Of a stretch of DNA of 64,000 bases, positions 1 to 8,663 are shown piece after piece. Under the pieces are notes generated by a model, which was given only the letters and a program-made list of their open reading frames with translations, did no database searches and had not been told where the DNA came from. The stretch spans positions 1 through 64,000 of the forward strand of contig JAFKJU010000006.1 in assembly GCA_017305935.1 (NCBI GenBank), in the 5' to 3' direction. Made by a program: the position numbers and the translations under genes. Within the stretch, counting starts at the first letter, position 1. Each line of letters begins with the position of its first letter. The stretch is from Hyphomicrobiales bacterium (lineage in GTDB: Bacteria > Pseudomonadota > Alphaproteobacteria > Rhizobiales > Rhizobiaceae).

Positions 1-151
1 TCTCGTCAAATGCACGCCGCATTATGCGATGGGCATGGCCGCCCTGATCGTCGTCGGCGATCATCCCGCCAATCTCGACGCCATCATGGCCGCCAAGAAG
101 CCGAAGCCGGTGCAGGACCGCCTCGAAAAGGCCGTCGCTGCGGCGAAATGA
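1..151 (+). CDS. Pseudoazurin, C-terminal part (cut by window edge)
   Basis: This is the last 49 residues of a periplasmic type 1 copper protein; the N-terminus lies outside the window. The frame begins at base 2 and ends at TGA 149-151. The segment CTPHYAMGM gives the Cys, His (+3) and Met (+8) copper ligands in pseudoazurin spacing, and the tail ends in a lysine-rich helix ([10 protein letters not shown]) typical of the family. Pseudoazurins pass electrons from the bc1 complex to copper nitrite reductase, which fits nirK near 28 kb and the nnrS that follows 16 bases downstream. Azurin is excluded by the spacing and the C-terminal helices. Confidence 0.9.
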   Translation, partial: LVKCTPHYAMGMAALIVVGDHPANLDAIMAAKKPKPVQDRLEKAVAAAK

Positions 152-167
152 CCGAAAGGTGACGATC

Positions 168-1397
168 ATGAAGACGACCGGCCAGATACATCCCTTCGCG
201 GCGGCCAGAAAGCCTGTTCCGCGGGGCCTGAAGACGACCGGGCCGGTCGTCTTTTCCTATGGTTTTCGCCCCTTCTTCCTGGGCGCCGGCCTCTGGGCGG
301 TGCTGGCCATGCTGCTCTGGATCCTGTCGCTGACAACCGGTCTGCCCGTCGGCGGCACCTATGGCGCGGTTCATTGGCATGCGCATGAAATGCTGTTCGG
401 CTTCGGGCCGGCGGTACTGGCCGGCTTTCTGCTGACCGCCGTGCCCAACTGGACCGGCCGTCTGCCGGTCTCGGGTAAGCCGCTGATGGGGCTTGCCGGC
501 CTCTGGCTGCTCGGTCGGCTCGCCTTCCTGCAGCCCGACATCGTCCATGTGGATGTCGCCATCGCCATCGAAAGCCTTTTTCTTCCTGTCCTGCTGCTCA
601 TCTGCGTGCGCGAAATTGTCGCCGGACGCAAATGGAAGGACCTGAAGGTGCTGTTCGGGGTGGCGTTGCTGGCCTCGGCCAATCTCGTCTTCCACCATGC
701 GGTGCTGACCGATGGCGATCCCGCCATGGCGAGCCGGGCGGCGGCGGGCGCCTATCTGCTGCTGATCTGCATCATCGGCGGCCGCATCATCCCGAGTTTC
801 ACCCGCAACTGGCTGAACCGCGCGGGCGAAACGCGCTTTCCGACGCCAATGAACGGTTATGACGTCGCCTGCCTCGCGCTGGCCGCGCTGGCGCTGGCAA
901 GCTGGATCGCGCTTCCGGAGCATCCCTTGACCGTCGTTGTCGCCGGCGCGGCCGCGCTCTCCCATGCCGTGCGGCTGTGGCGCTGGCGCGGCTGGACGGT
1001 GCGTTCAGAACCGCTGCTGGCGATCCTGCATGTCGCCTATGCCTTCGTCGCCTTCGGCTTCCTCGCCATTGCCTGCGCGGCGGCGGGACACCTGAACCCT
1101 TACTCGGCCCTGCATGTCGTCACGGTCGGCGCCATCGGGCTGATGATGCTGGCTGTGATGGGTCGCGCGACGCGTGGCCATACCGGCCGCGATCTCGCCG
1201 CTTCGCGCACCACCTGCCTCGCCTATGCCTGCCTGATCGGCGCGGCCGTCCTTCGCCCCCTCGCGGAAATCGCGCCTGAGTTCTACCAGGAGATTCTCTC
1301 CGTTTCGGCGCTGCTGTGGATGGCTTCTTTCGGACTGTTCCTGGTGGAATATGCCCCGATGCTGACACGGGTCCGGCGCACGCCGCTTGCGGGATGA
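168..1397 (+). CDS. nnrS: NnrS family haem/copper membrane protein (first copy)
   Basis: This is a polytopic inner-membrane protein of about 409 residues with roughly 12 hydrophobic segments. The N-terminal signature FSYGFRPFF followed by VHWHAHEMLFGFGPAVLAGF is diagnostic of NnrS. Members carry haem and copper and protect cells from NO stress; they belong to NnrR/NsrR regulons. I chose ATG 168 because GAAAGG (154-159) sits at good spacing; an in-frame GTG at 159 is the alternative. It follows the pseudoazurin gene directly, so the two are probably co-transcribed. A 12-bp-stem hairpin overlaps its stop. A second, divergent NnrS-like gene lies at 11857. Confidence 0.93.
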   Translation: MKTTGQIHPFAAARKPVPRGLKTTGPVVFSYGFRPFFLGAGLWAVLAMLLWILSLTTGLPVGGTYGAVHWHAHEMLFGFGPAVLAGFLLTAVPNWTGRLPVSGKPLMGLAGLWLLGRLAFLQPDIVHVDVAIAIESLFLPVLLLICVREIVAGRKWKDLKVLFGVALLASANLVFHHAVLTDGDPAMASRAAAGAYLLLICIIGGRIIPSFTRNWLNRAGETRFPTPMNGYDVACLALAALALASWIALPEHPLTVVVAGAAALSHAVRLWRWRGWTVRSEPLLAILHVAYAFVAFGFLAIACAAAGHLNPYSALHVVTVGAIGLMMLAVMGRATRGHTGRDLAASRTTCLAYACLIGAAVLRPLAEIAPEFYQEILSVSALLWMASFGLFLVEYAPMLTRVRRTPLAG

Positions 1398-1426
1398 CTT
1401 GCAAGAGTTTTGCGGTCATCCCGCAA
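1387..1426 (+). terminator. Hairpin overlapping the nnrS stop codon
   Basis: TTGCGGGATGAC (1387-1398) pairs perfectly with GTCATCCCGCAA (1415-1426) across a 16-base loop. The left arm contains the nnrS stop codon. No long T-run follows (TAATATTC), so it is either a weak terminator or an RNA-stabilising stem. Confidence 0.5.
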
Positions 1427-1724
1427 TAATATTCAGTTGTCTGCACGCACGACGCCGGCATGGTCGCCGCTTGTGGCGGGGCGGCGGTTGATCTGCTGTG
1501 CGGGCGCATGCGCGAGACGGATATCGTCATCGGCTGACGCAATGTTATGGTGGCACGTCGCGTCTTTGGAAGACGCGGGCGGATTTGGGGCACCTGGCAT
1601 CGCGTCGTGCACCAGAGCGACACCGCCGCCCTCGTCAGTGCGCTCGACGAAGGCGCGACGCTGATGCGGACGCGGGTGGCCGATATCGCCGGACTGAACG
1701 GATGCCGAGCGCTGGGAGTGTGCC
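1398..1724. other. 327-base gap between nnrS and the cyclo-ligase gene
   Basis: Apart from the hairpin at its start, no recognisable gene is seen. One open frame (1547-1735, 62 codons, plus strand) reads RVVHQSDTAALVSALDEGA and overlaps the next start by 11 bases. It has no ribosome site and matches no family I know. It could be the tail of a decayed gene. No TTG-N8-CAA box is present, so the next gene may be read from the nnrS promoter. Confidence 0.4.
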
Positions 1725-2399
1725 ATGAAGCCTGAAGACGACCCCGCCTGTTTTTCCTCGCCGCCCTGCATGATGCACGAATTCGAAGCCGGTTATTCCA
1801 GCGTCGACGACCGCACCCGGCTCGATGTGGCGCGCTGGCGCAAGGCGAGCCGGGAGCACCTGATCGGCCAGCGGATGCGGCTCTCCGCCGAGCGTCGCGA
1901 CCTGCTCGACCGTTCGGTCATGGCGCGCCTGCGCGATGAACTGGGCGAGCTTCACGGCCGCACCGTCAGCATCTTCTGGCCTTTCAAAGGCGAACCCGAT
2001 CCGCGGGCTTTGGTCGTCGAGATCATCGCCGGGGGCGGGGCCTGCGCGCTGCCGGTCGTCGTCGAGAAGGCGCAACCGCTCGCCTTCCATCGCTGGGCGC
2101 CGGGCGAAAAGCTGGAACGCGGTGTCTGGAACATCCCGGTCCCGGCCGTGGCCGATCCCTGCATACCCGATATCGTCCTCGCCCCTGTCGTCGGTTTCGA
2201 TGCGCTCTGCTTCCGGCTGGGTTACGGCGGCGGCTATTTCGACCGGACGCTGGCGGCGATGCCGGCCAAGCCCCGAGTCATCGGTATCGGTTACGAGCAG
2301 GCGCGGCTATCCTCGATCTTCCCGCAGCCGCATGACATACCGATGGACACGATCGTCACCGAAGCGGATACCTATCGCAGGCTCGATGCCGCGCAGTGA
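1725..2399 (+). CDS. 5-formyltetrahydrofolate cyclo-ligase family protein
   Basis: The 224-residue cytosolic protein has the family's C-terminal signature GYGGGYFDRTLA (about residues 167-178) and the central block IFWPFKGEPDPRAL. The family converts 5-formyl-THF to 5,10-methenyl-THF with ATP. The longer N-terminal extension (SSPPCMMHEFEAGY) places it in a proteobacterial subgroup; from memory such genes can occur beside nitrite reductase or nnrS genes, which I could not check here. A GGGAG site lies about 10 bases before ATG 1725. The activity of this subgroup is not certain, so the enzyme name is a family-level call. Confidence 0.82.
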   Translation: MKPEDDPACFSSPPCMMHEFEAGYSSVDDRTRLDVARWRKASREHLIGQRMRLSAERRDLLDRSVMARLRDELGELHGRTVSIFWPFKGEPDPRALVVEIIAGGGACALPVVVEKAQPLAFHRWAPGEKLERGVWNIPVPAVADPCIPDIVLAPVVGFDALCFRLGYGGGYFDRTLAAMPAKPRVIGIGYEQARLSSIFPQPHDIPMDTIVTEADTYRRLDAAQ

Positions 2400-2446
2400 T
2401 CCGGGCCGTCTTCGTTTCCGTTTGCCGGAACGGATGGCGCACCAGC

Positions 2447-3991
2447 CTATTCCATGGCGACGCTGTGATCGACCACCGGCGCGGCGCGTGGTTTTCGCAG
2501 CAGCAACACCAGCGGCATGGCCCCGAGCGACAGGAGCATCAAAAGCTTGAAATCATCCATGTAGGCGATGATCGTCGCCTGCAGGGTGATGACGCCGTCG
2601 AGCGCCGCGCGACCGGTGGCCGTCAGCGGGTTGAGGTGCTCCATGACGGCGGGATTGCTGAAAGCATGGTTGAACGGGGTGACGTAAGCCGCGATGCTTT
2701 CATGGTTTCTCTGGACGTTCTCGGTAATCAGTGCCGTGACCAGCGAAATGCCGACAGAGGAGCCGATATTGCGCGACAGATTGTAGAGGCCCGTGCCGTC
2801 GCCGCGCATCTGCGGCGGCAGGGTGGAGAAGGCCATGGTCGTCAGCGGCACGAACAGGAAACCGAGGCCGGCGCCCTGGATGAAGCCGACCGAGACGATG
2901 GTCCATTGCGAAACCTCGGGCGTCCAGGCGGTCATGTCATACATCGCCCAGGCCGTCAGGCCGAGGCCGGCGAGCAGCAGCCGCCGCGTATCCACCCTGC
3001 CGATCAACTTGCCGACGATGAACATGCACACCATCGTGCCGACGCCGCGCGGCCCCATGACGATGCCGGCGGTGATGACCGGATAGCCCATCAACGTTTG
3101 CAGGTAGGGCGTCATCAGCGCCAGCGACGCCAGATAGGTGATACCGATTACGAAGATGAACACCATGCTGACGGCAAAGTTCTGGTCGAGGAAAAGCCGC
3201 GGGTTGACGAATGGTTTGTCCGCCGTCAGCGTATGCACGAACAGAAGGTAGAAGGCGGAGGCGCAGACGATGGCCTCGATCATGATTTCGCCGGAGGAAA
3301 ACCAGTCGAGCTGCGCGCCGCGATCGAGGAAGAGCTGGAGCGAGGCGATGAACAGGCTCATCATGCCGAAGCCGAACCAGTCGAGCTTGGCCAGCGCGTC
3401 CCGCCTCGTTTCCGACACGAAGATAACGATGCCGGCAAAGGCGAGCGCTCCGATCGGCACGTTGATGTAGAACACCCAGCGCCAGCTGATATTGTCGGTG
3501 AGCCAGCCGCCGATGACCGGCCCGAGCACCGGCCCGACCATCACCGAGACGCCGAACAGCGCCATCGCGGAGCCGCGCTCCTCCACGGTGTAGATATCGA
3601 GCAGGATGCCCTGCGACAGCGGCACCAGCGAGGCGCCGAACAGGCCTTGCAACAGGCGGAAGGCGACGATCTGGTTTAGCGATTGCGCCAGCCCGCACAG
3701 CACGGAGGCGGCGACGAAGCCGGCGATCGCCGTCAGCAGCACCCGCTTGCGGCCGAACTTGGCGGCGAGAAAGCCGGAGGGCGGCGTCATGATCGCGGCG
3801 GCGACGATGTAGGAGGTCAGCACCCAGTTGATCTGGTCGGCGGAAGCCGAAACGCTGCCCTGGATGAAGGGCAGCGCCACATTGGCGATGGTCGTATCCA
3901 GCGCCTGCATGATGACTGCGAGGATGACGCAGGCGGTGATGGCGCCGCGATTGGCGACCACGGCCGCCGGGGATGCGGTTGCGCTAGCCAT
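2447..3991 (-). CDS. emrB: DHA2-family MFS drug efflux transporter (EmrB-like)
   Basis: This is a 514-residue, 14-segment major facilitator. It shows the DHA2 hallmarks: LDTTIANVALPFIQ in helix 1, GFLAAKFGRKRVLL in the loop 2-3, and GPVLGPVIGGWL (motif C of H+ antiporters). ATG 3991 overlaps the end of the upstream emrA gene, so translation is coupled. With EmrA and an outer-membrane channel it would form a tripartite pump exporting hydrophobic drugs or uncouplers. No outer-membrane partner is in the window. A 25-residue N-terminal extension to 4066 is possible but lies inside emrA. Confidence 0.93.
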   Translation of the reverse strand: MASATASPAAVVANRGAITACVILAVIMQALDTTIANVALPFIQGSVSASADQINWVLTSYIVAAAIMTPPSGFLAAKFGRKRVLLTAIAGFVAASVLCGLAQSLNQIVAFRLLQGLFGASLVPLSQGILLDIYTVEERGSAMALFGVSVMVGPVLGPVIGGWLTDNISWRWVFYINVPIGALAFAGIVIFVSETRRDALAKLDWFGFGMMSLFIASLQLFLDRGAQLDWFSSGEIMIEAIVCASAFYLLFVHTLTADKPFVNPRLFLDQNFAVSMVFIFVIGITYLASLALMTPYLQTLMGYPVITAGIVMGPRGVGTMVCMFIVGKLIGRVDTRRLLLAGLGLTAWAMYDMTAWTPEVSQWTIVSVGFIQGAGLGFLFVPLTTMAFSTLPPQMRGDGTGLYNLSRNIGSSVGISLVTALITENVQRNHESIAAYVTPFNHAFSNPAVMEHLNPLTATGRAALDGVITLQATIIAYMDDFKLLMLLSLGAMPLVLLLRKPRAAPVVDHSVAME

Positions 3992-5207
3992 GAACCTTGC
4001 CGTTGAAACGATCCACCAGCGCCTGGACGAAATCCGGCAGGCCGCGGACATGACCGGTATCGACATCGACGACAGTGCTCATGCCGACGCGCAGCGGCGG
4101 CTTGCCGGCGGTATCCTCGATGCTGACGCGCATGGGAATGCGCTGCACCACCTTCACCCAATTGCCGGTGGTGTTCTGCGCCGGCAGCAGCGAGAAGGAC
4201 GAGCCGGAGGCCGGGCTGATGCTCTCGACCTTGCCTTTCCAGATCACGCCCGGATAGGCATCGACCTCGATCGTCGCGTCCTGGCCGGGCTTGACATAGG
4301 TCAGCTCGGTTTCCTTGGGACTGGCCGCGATCCAGAGGCGATCGGTGGCGACAAGTGAAAACGCCTGTTGCGAGGCCTGGAGATAGGAACCGACCTGCAA
4401 GGCGCTGACATTGGTGACCACGCCGTCGAAAGGGGCGCGCACCACACTATGATCCAGCTCGCGCTGGGCGTTGTCGACGTTGGATTTCGCCTGCAGATAA
4501 AGCGGGTTCTGTTCGACCGGCTGCTCGGCATCACCGCCGAGCTGGGCAAGCGTCGCCGCCGCTTCGGCCTTGGAAACCGCGACCTTCTGCCGGGCGGCAT
4601 CGAGATTGTGCTTGGCCTCGTCATAGGCCGAGCGGGTCGCGCCGCCGCTGTTGACCAGATTCTGCTGGCGATCGAACTGCGCCTGGAAATAGGGAAGGTC
4701 CGCTTCCGCCTGGGTGATTTCGGCCAGCGACTGGCGATAGCTCGCCTTCAGGTTTTCGATCTGGTTGCGCTGAACGCCGAGTTGCGCCTTTGCGCCCTCG
4801 AGTGTGATGCGGAAGGCATCGGGACGCAGGCTGAACAGCACCTGGCCAGCCTTGACCGTCTCGTTTTCATGCACGTCGATGCGCTCGACGATGCCGGAGA
4901 CATCGGTGGTGATGCCGACCATGTCGGCCTGGATATAGGCATTGTCGGTGGCCATCACCTGGCCGCCATTGACGTAATAATAACCGCCGACGACCAGCGC
5001 CACCGGCAGCAGGGAAAACAGCAGGGGTCGCATGAGACTGCGCCTGCGGCGTGGGCGGATATCGACCGGCGGCGCGGCAGGCGTCGAAGCGGAGACGGAG
5101 GAGGGCGCTTCCGCGACCGTTTCCTGCGCGGCGCCAGCTTCGGCTTCGGGAGAGGCAGGTTTTGCGTCGGCATCGGAAACGACGCGAAAAGTGGGTTTGT
5201 CAGCCAT
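3984..5207 (-). CDS. emrA: HlyD-family membrane fusion protein (EmrA-like)
   Basis: This 407-residue periplasmic adaptor is anchored by one N-terminal membrane segment (LLFSLLPVALVVGGYYYV, about residues 60-77). A Pro/Ala-rich cytoplasmic tail of about 45 residues precedes the anchor. A biotinyl-lipoyl domain (VSGIVERIDVHENETVKAGQVLF) brackets a long alpha-hairpin, followed by a beta-barrel domain. ATG 5207 overlaps the 3' end of the marR gene and its own 3' end overlaps emrB, giving a tight marR-emrA-emrB operon. The partner pump is EmrB. Confidence 0.93.
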   Translation of the reverse strand: MADKPTFRVVSDADAKPASPEAEAGAAQETVAEAPSSVSASTPAAPPVDIRPRRRRSLMRPLLFSLLPVALVVGGYYYVNGGQVMATDNAYIQADMVGITTDVSGIVERIDVHENETVKAGQVLFSLRPDAFRITLEGAKAQLGVQRNQIENLKASYRQSLAEITQAEADLPYFQAQFDRQQNLVNSGGATRSAYDEAKHNLDAARQKVAVSKAEAAATLAQLGGDAEQPVEQNPLYLQAKSNVDNAQRELDHSVVRAPFDGVVTNVSALQVGSYLQASQQAFSLVATDRLWIAASPKETELTYVKPGQDATIEVDAYPGVIWKGKVESISPASGSSFSLLPAQNTTGNWVKVVQRIPMRVSIEDTAGKPPLRVGMSTVVDVDTGHVRGLPDFVQALVDRFNGKVHG

Positions 5208-5673
5208 GCTTCTGCTCTTTTTCGGCAATCGGTGTTTCGCACGCAGCCACGAGGTTGGTCTTGATTTCGGAAAGGACGTCAAAGGCTTCCGCCAGCCGCG
5301 CCGACGCAATGCCCGAGAGCGCCTCCGCTCGCGTCACGTCGGCCAGCGCATGGATCTCGTCCAGCAGCGGCCGCACCTCGTCACGCAGGTGGAGAAGCCA
5401 GATGCGACGGTCGGTCGGATGGCGACGACGCTCGATCAGGCTGCGCTCGGCCAGCTTGTCGAGCACGCGCACCAGCGCGATCGGCTCGATTTCGAGCAGT
5501 TCCGCCAGTCCGCCCTGGTGGATGCCCTCGTTCTTCGAGAGATAGGCAAGCGTGCGCCATTGCGCGCGCGTCAGCCCAAGGCTCTGCGCCCGCTGCTCGA
5601 ATCGCTTGCGCAGCAGGCGGGCGATATCGTTGAGGAGGGCAAGCGAATGTGCGGTTGTGTCCATAGACGGCAT
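5200..5673 (-). CDS. MarR-family transcriptional regulator
   Basis: The 157-residue winged-helix protein contains the family core LTRAQWRTLAYLSKNEG, a recognition helix region (LAELLEIEPIALVRVLDKL) and the wing RRRHPTDRRIWLLHL. It is first in an operon with emrAB and probably represses it until a drug ligand binds. Its own start (ATG 5673, or ATG 5664) abuts a 22-bp inverted repeat. No good ribosome site is visible for either start, so a leaderless or short-leader transcript is possible. Confidence 0.9.
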   Translation of the reverse strand: MPSMDTTAHSLALLNDIARLLRKRFEQRAQSLGLTRAQWRTLAYLSKNEGIHQGGLAELLEIEPIALVRVLDKLAERSLIERRRHPTDRRIWLLHLRDEVRPLLDEIHALADVTRAEALSGIASARLAEAFDVLSEIKTNLVAACETPIAEKEQKHG

Positions 5674-5695
5674 TATTATTAGGGTACTAATGATA
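5674..5695. promoter_or_regulatory. Probable MarR operator
   Basis: The arms TATTATTAG and CTAATGATA (8 of 9 bases symmetric) surround the 4-base spacer GGTA. The repeat sits directly before the marR start codon, the usual place for a self-repressing MarR operator. It lies in an AT-rich patch that also holds TATATCATATG (5702-5712), a possible promoter element. Confidence 0.6.
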
Positions 5696-5924
5696 GTCGT
5701 CTATATCATATGGTAGCAGGATGAAATAGGGCCGCCGCAAAAGTTATGACAGAGGGTGACACAATGCCGCGACCGATCTTTTGGGCCTTTGCGCCCTCGC
5801 TGGCAAACGCTGCGCTTTGCCGTCTGCATCTGTGTTCGATGTGCCGCGCGCCCTCCCGTCTTTGCCGTGCTCGCTCATCAAAGATGACGGCAAGCCGAGA
5901 CGTCGCCTCGACGCGAAGCGCTGT

Positions 5925-6374
5925 CTAGTCCGTCTTCTTCGGCACGATGCTGATGGCGCCGCTGACTTCCAGGATGGCGAATTTCACGTCCCTGACGCTT
6001 TCTATTCCTTCCTGGACGCGCGCGGCTTCCATCACGTCGTCCTTGTCGAGTCGACATCCCCGAAGGGCCCTCTCGTCATAGACGCCGTTGGTCACCAAAA
6101 CGGTCGGCACCCCGTCGATGATATGTCCGGTTTTCGGGGACCAGCGCTTGACATAGGAAAGCGCAATATCGGTCGTGAAAAGGGTCAGGATCAGGAGGAC
6201 CGCATTGGTAATGGAAAAGTCGTCGCCGAGCATCGCCTGTTGCGTCGTTTCCGAAATGACGAGCACGATGACAAGGTCGAACGGCGTCATTTGCGCAAGC
6301 GTGCGCCTTCCGGATAATCTGATGATGGCGAGAAGCGTGAAATAGATCGCAAGCCCGCGGATGACGGCGTCCAT
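5925..6374 (-). CDS. DUF421 (YetF/YrbG-like) membrane protein
   Basis: The 149-residue protein has three N-terminal membrane segments (from AIYFTLLAIIRLSGRR) with the family motif RLSGRRTLAQMTPFDLVIV. A small cytosolic domain (GVPTVLVTNGVYDERALR, then a LDKDDVMEAARVQEG helix) follows. The biochemical role of DUF421 proteins is unclear. The stop is at 5925 and the start 9 bases after the stop of the upstream membrane-protein gene, so the two form an operon. It is shorter than typical 210-230 residue members, but the core is complete. Confidence 0.85.
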   Translation of the reverse strand: MDAVIRGLAIYFTLLAIIRLSGRRTLAQMTPFDLVIVLVISETTQQAMLGDDFSITNAVLLILTLFTTDIALSYVKRWSPKTGHIIDGVPTVLVTNGVYDERALRGCRLDKDDVMEAARVQEGIESVRDVKFAILEVSGAISIVPKKTD

Positions 6375-6383
6375 GGTGCGGCC

Positions 6384-6878
6384 TTATGGAAAGACAAAAC
6401 TGATATGTTCGGAGACGTCGCCGTCGATGCCCAGCGACATTCGGCGCAGACCGGGCGATTGCGTCTGCAGGCGGAAGACGATGCGGACGGGATGCTCCGC
6501 ATCGCTTGCGAATACATAGCCGGTCAGGCCATTTCTGATCGTGGTCGCCTTCTGCGGCGGGTCTATGCCTTCGACGGAAAAACTCTCGAAAAACCGCCCG
6601 TCCACAAAGAAGACACGGTCATTGCCGGAAGGCTCAAGGGTGACCTCCAGGTTTTCCGGCGCATTCCAGCGGGTCAGGAGCGGGAAATCGATCGCTCCGG
6701 CGGCGGATTGCGTGATTGCGCGCGACAGATAGCCGCCCCGCCCGAACGCGCCGAAGAGGCAGGCGATGAGCATAAGGGCAAACAGAACCCAGGCGACGCG
6801 TTGCGCTGCCCAGATCTTTTTCTGAAGCGGTCGATGATCGTCAATCCCCTCGGGCAATCGGATCGGTTTTGCAGGCAT
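6384..6878 (-). CDS. Single-pass membrane protein of unknown function
   Basis: This 164-residue protein has one membrane segment (VAWVLFALMLIACLFGAFG, about residues 28-46). The periplasmic part contains RWNAPENLEVTLEPSGNDRV and a C-terminal beta-rich region. I recognise it only as a hypothetical found next to DUF421 genes. The 9-base gap to DUF421 argues that they work together, perhaps with the soluble part beside the DUF421 membrane domain. That pairing is inferred from spacing alone. Confidence 0.75.
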   Translation of the reverse strand: MPAKPIRLPEGIDDHRPLQKKIWAAQRVAWVLFALMLIACLFGAFGRGGYLSRAITQSAAGAIDFPLLTRWNAPENLEVTLEPSGNDRVFFVDGRFFESFSVEGIDPPQKATTIRNGLTGYVFASDAEHPVRIVFRLQTQSPGLRRMSLGIDGDVSEHISFVFP

Positions 6879-6975
6879 AGTCCTCGGAGTCGTGAATCTT
6901 TGCGGCGGAATTCTTCGGGAGATAGCGCGACAAAGAGCGGCGTCAATCGACCGCTGGAGATCCGTGACGGTTTGA

Positions 6976-8610
6976 TCATCGCCTGATGTCTATGCGGTCC
7001 TCGATCCGGAAGCGCTCGAAATCCGAGACGAGAATGTCGACCCGCACGGTCCACTGGCCGGGGACGGGAAGGGTGAGATCGTCGACCCGCCAGATTCCGT
7101 CATCGGATTTTCTGGCCTGGCGCTTGATCTGCTCGATGCCCGCGGACGGATTGGACAGGACAAGCGCGATTTCCTTGGCATCCAGAGGGCCGAAATCCCC
7201 GGTCATGACCACGATCGTGGCGGCCATGGGGCCGGCGTGTCCCGGCGTCATGGTCACCTCGGCCATTGCCTTTTCCGTGTGGATATGGACAGAGGCGGGC
7301 ACGGCCGCCGCTTCTTCGAGGGCGCGCGGCGGCGGCGTGAAGCGCCACAGGCCAGCGATCGCGAAGATCACCAGCATGAGGAAGATTTCGCAGCGGATGG
7401 AATGGCGCAGCCATCGCGCGGCGCGTTCGTCGCCATCTTCCGTCGGTGTCGTTAGCCGCAAGCGGTTGATTGCGGCAAGGGTGAAGAGAACGATGAGGAC
7501 CAGGAGTTTGGCAAGCAATACCTGGCCGTAGGCCGTGGTCGTGATCGCGCCGACGGTTCGCACCTGAACGACGGCGAGCAGCAATCCGGCCGCCACCAGC
7601 GGCACGATCGCAAACGGAATGATCCTGGAAAATCTGCGCAGAAGCGGGATAGCCTCCTCCGAAGGGCTTTTGAAGGCGATCGCCATGGGCACCAGCGAGC
7701 CGGCCCAGAAGGCGATGCCGATGCCATGCAGGAAGACAGCGGGGCGCATCAGCCATTGGGGGTGTGCCGCGCTGGCATGGCCGCTTGCGGCAAGCGCCAC
7801 ACCGATGCCGACATAGCCCGCGAGCGACAAAGCCTTGCCGGCCGGCCCATGGAGCAGCCCCGCCGCCAGGGCGGCGAGAAGCGCCACACAAGCGATCACT
7901 GCTGTCATGCCGTAGCTGGTGGAAAACCCTGCTTTCCACACAGCCGGCGCCAGAAGACCGCTCACCGGGACCGCGAGCGCGTCGAGTCCCTGGAGACCGA
8001 CCGACAGCGGCGTCGCGATAAGCCCGATCGCTGCTGCCGTCCATGCCACGCATCTGGCTGGCCTGGATCGCCCGCCGACCCAATGGATGAAGAAGATGCC
8101 GCCGGCGCCGAAGAAAAGGGCGCTGTAAAGGCATATTTTCGAGATCCAGATCGCGGCGCGCACGCAATAGTCGATGGTTTCGTCAATCCCGCCCATAGCC
8201 GGCCCGGCGCTTGGCGCTCCGATCGAAAAGACTGCGGAACCGCCGACCGGGTGGCCGTCCTCGGAGACGATCCGCCAGCTCAGGACATATGTGCCGTCTG
8301 CGAGGTCGGCGGGGGCTTCGATGTCGAGGGTCGTGTCTTTGAGGGCGAAGCGGTCGAGAATCACCGCTGTCCCGTCCGGGCGCAGGAGCTTCAGAACCAG
8401 CGGAGAGGTCGGCTCGCTGAAGGTCAGGAAAAAGGATTTTGGCGCGGTGGCGACCATGGAGCCATCAGCCGGTTCGACGCGCACCAGCGAGGCATGGGCG
8501 AAGGCCGGGCCATTCGATCCCAGCAACGCCGCCATGAGGCAGAACAACGCCATGAGGATCGCCGCCGTCCCGGGGCGTCCCGATCGTCCGGAAAAATGGG
8601 TTTCAAGCAT
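6976..8610 (-). CDS. CopC-CopD fusion protein, copper resistance/uptake
   Basis: This 544-residue protein starts with a signal peptide ending PAFAHASLVRVEPADGS; the mature protein begins with the N-terminal His that CopC uses for copper. A CopC beta-barrel (to about residue 125) is followed by a CopD domain of about eight membrane segments, including HASAAHPQWLMRP and FLHGIGIAFWAGSLVP. A beta-rich C-terminal domain (about 420-544) resembling an extra CopC- or FixH-like module completes it. GGGGG precedes ATG 8610. It probably moves copper across the inner membrane, possibly supplying NirK and pseudoazurin nearby. Confidence 0.88.
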   Translation of the reverse strand: MLETHFSGRSGRPGTAAILMALFCLMAALLGSNGPAFAHASLVRVEPADGSMVATAPKSFFLTFSEPTSPLVLKLLRPDGTAVILDRFALKDTTLDIEAPADLADGTYVLSWRIVSEDGHPVGGSAVFSIGAPSAGPAMGGIDETIDYCVRAAIWISKICLYSALFFGAGGIFFIHWVGGRSRPARCVAWTAAAIGLIATPLSVGLQGLDALAVPVSGLLAPAVWKAGFSTSYGMTAVIACVALLAALAAGLLHGPAGKALSLAGYVGIGVALAASGHASAAHPQWLMRPAVFLHGIGIAFWAGSLVPMAIAFKSPSEEAIPLLRRFSRIIPFAIVPLVAAGLLLAVVQVRTVGAITTTAYGQVLLAKLLVLIVLFTLAAINRLRLTTPTEDGDERAARWLRHSIRCEIFLMLVIFAIAGLWRFTPPPRALEEAAAVPASVHIHTEKAMAEVTMTPGHAGPMAATIVVMTGDFGPLDAKEIALVLSNPSAGIEQIKRQARKSDDGIWRVDDLTLPVPGQWTVRVDILVSDFERFRIEDRIDIRR

Positions 8611-8663
8611 GTCGTTGCCCCCTGAAGGCAGGCGCGCCCACGAGGGACGCGCCTGGGCTTGGC

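Noticed and set aside
1401..1430. TTGCGGTCATCCCGCAA as an NnrR box
   Set aside because: The spacing between TTG and CAA is 11, not 8; the symmetry belongs to the nnrS hairpin.
1486..1500. TTGATCTGCTGTGCG as an FNR box
   Set aside because: The right half-site (ATCAA or CAA at N8) is missing.
1547..1735. 62-codon frame as a gene
   Set aside because: No ribosome site, overlaps the next gene's start and matches no family I know; reported only as gap content.
2396..3679. 427-codon open frame on the plus strand opposite emrB
   Set aside because: Composition is polar and repetitive (Arg, Asp, Gly, Gln) without recognisable domain; it is the shadow of a high-GC membrane-protein gene.
5861..5893. 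TTTGCCGT / ACGGCAA pair as a terminator near the DUF421 gene
   Set aside because: The 18-base loop is large, the stem is short and no T-run follows on the minus strand.
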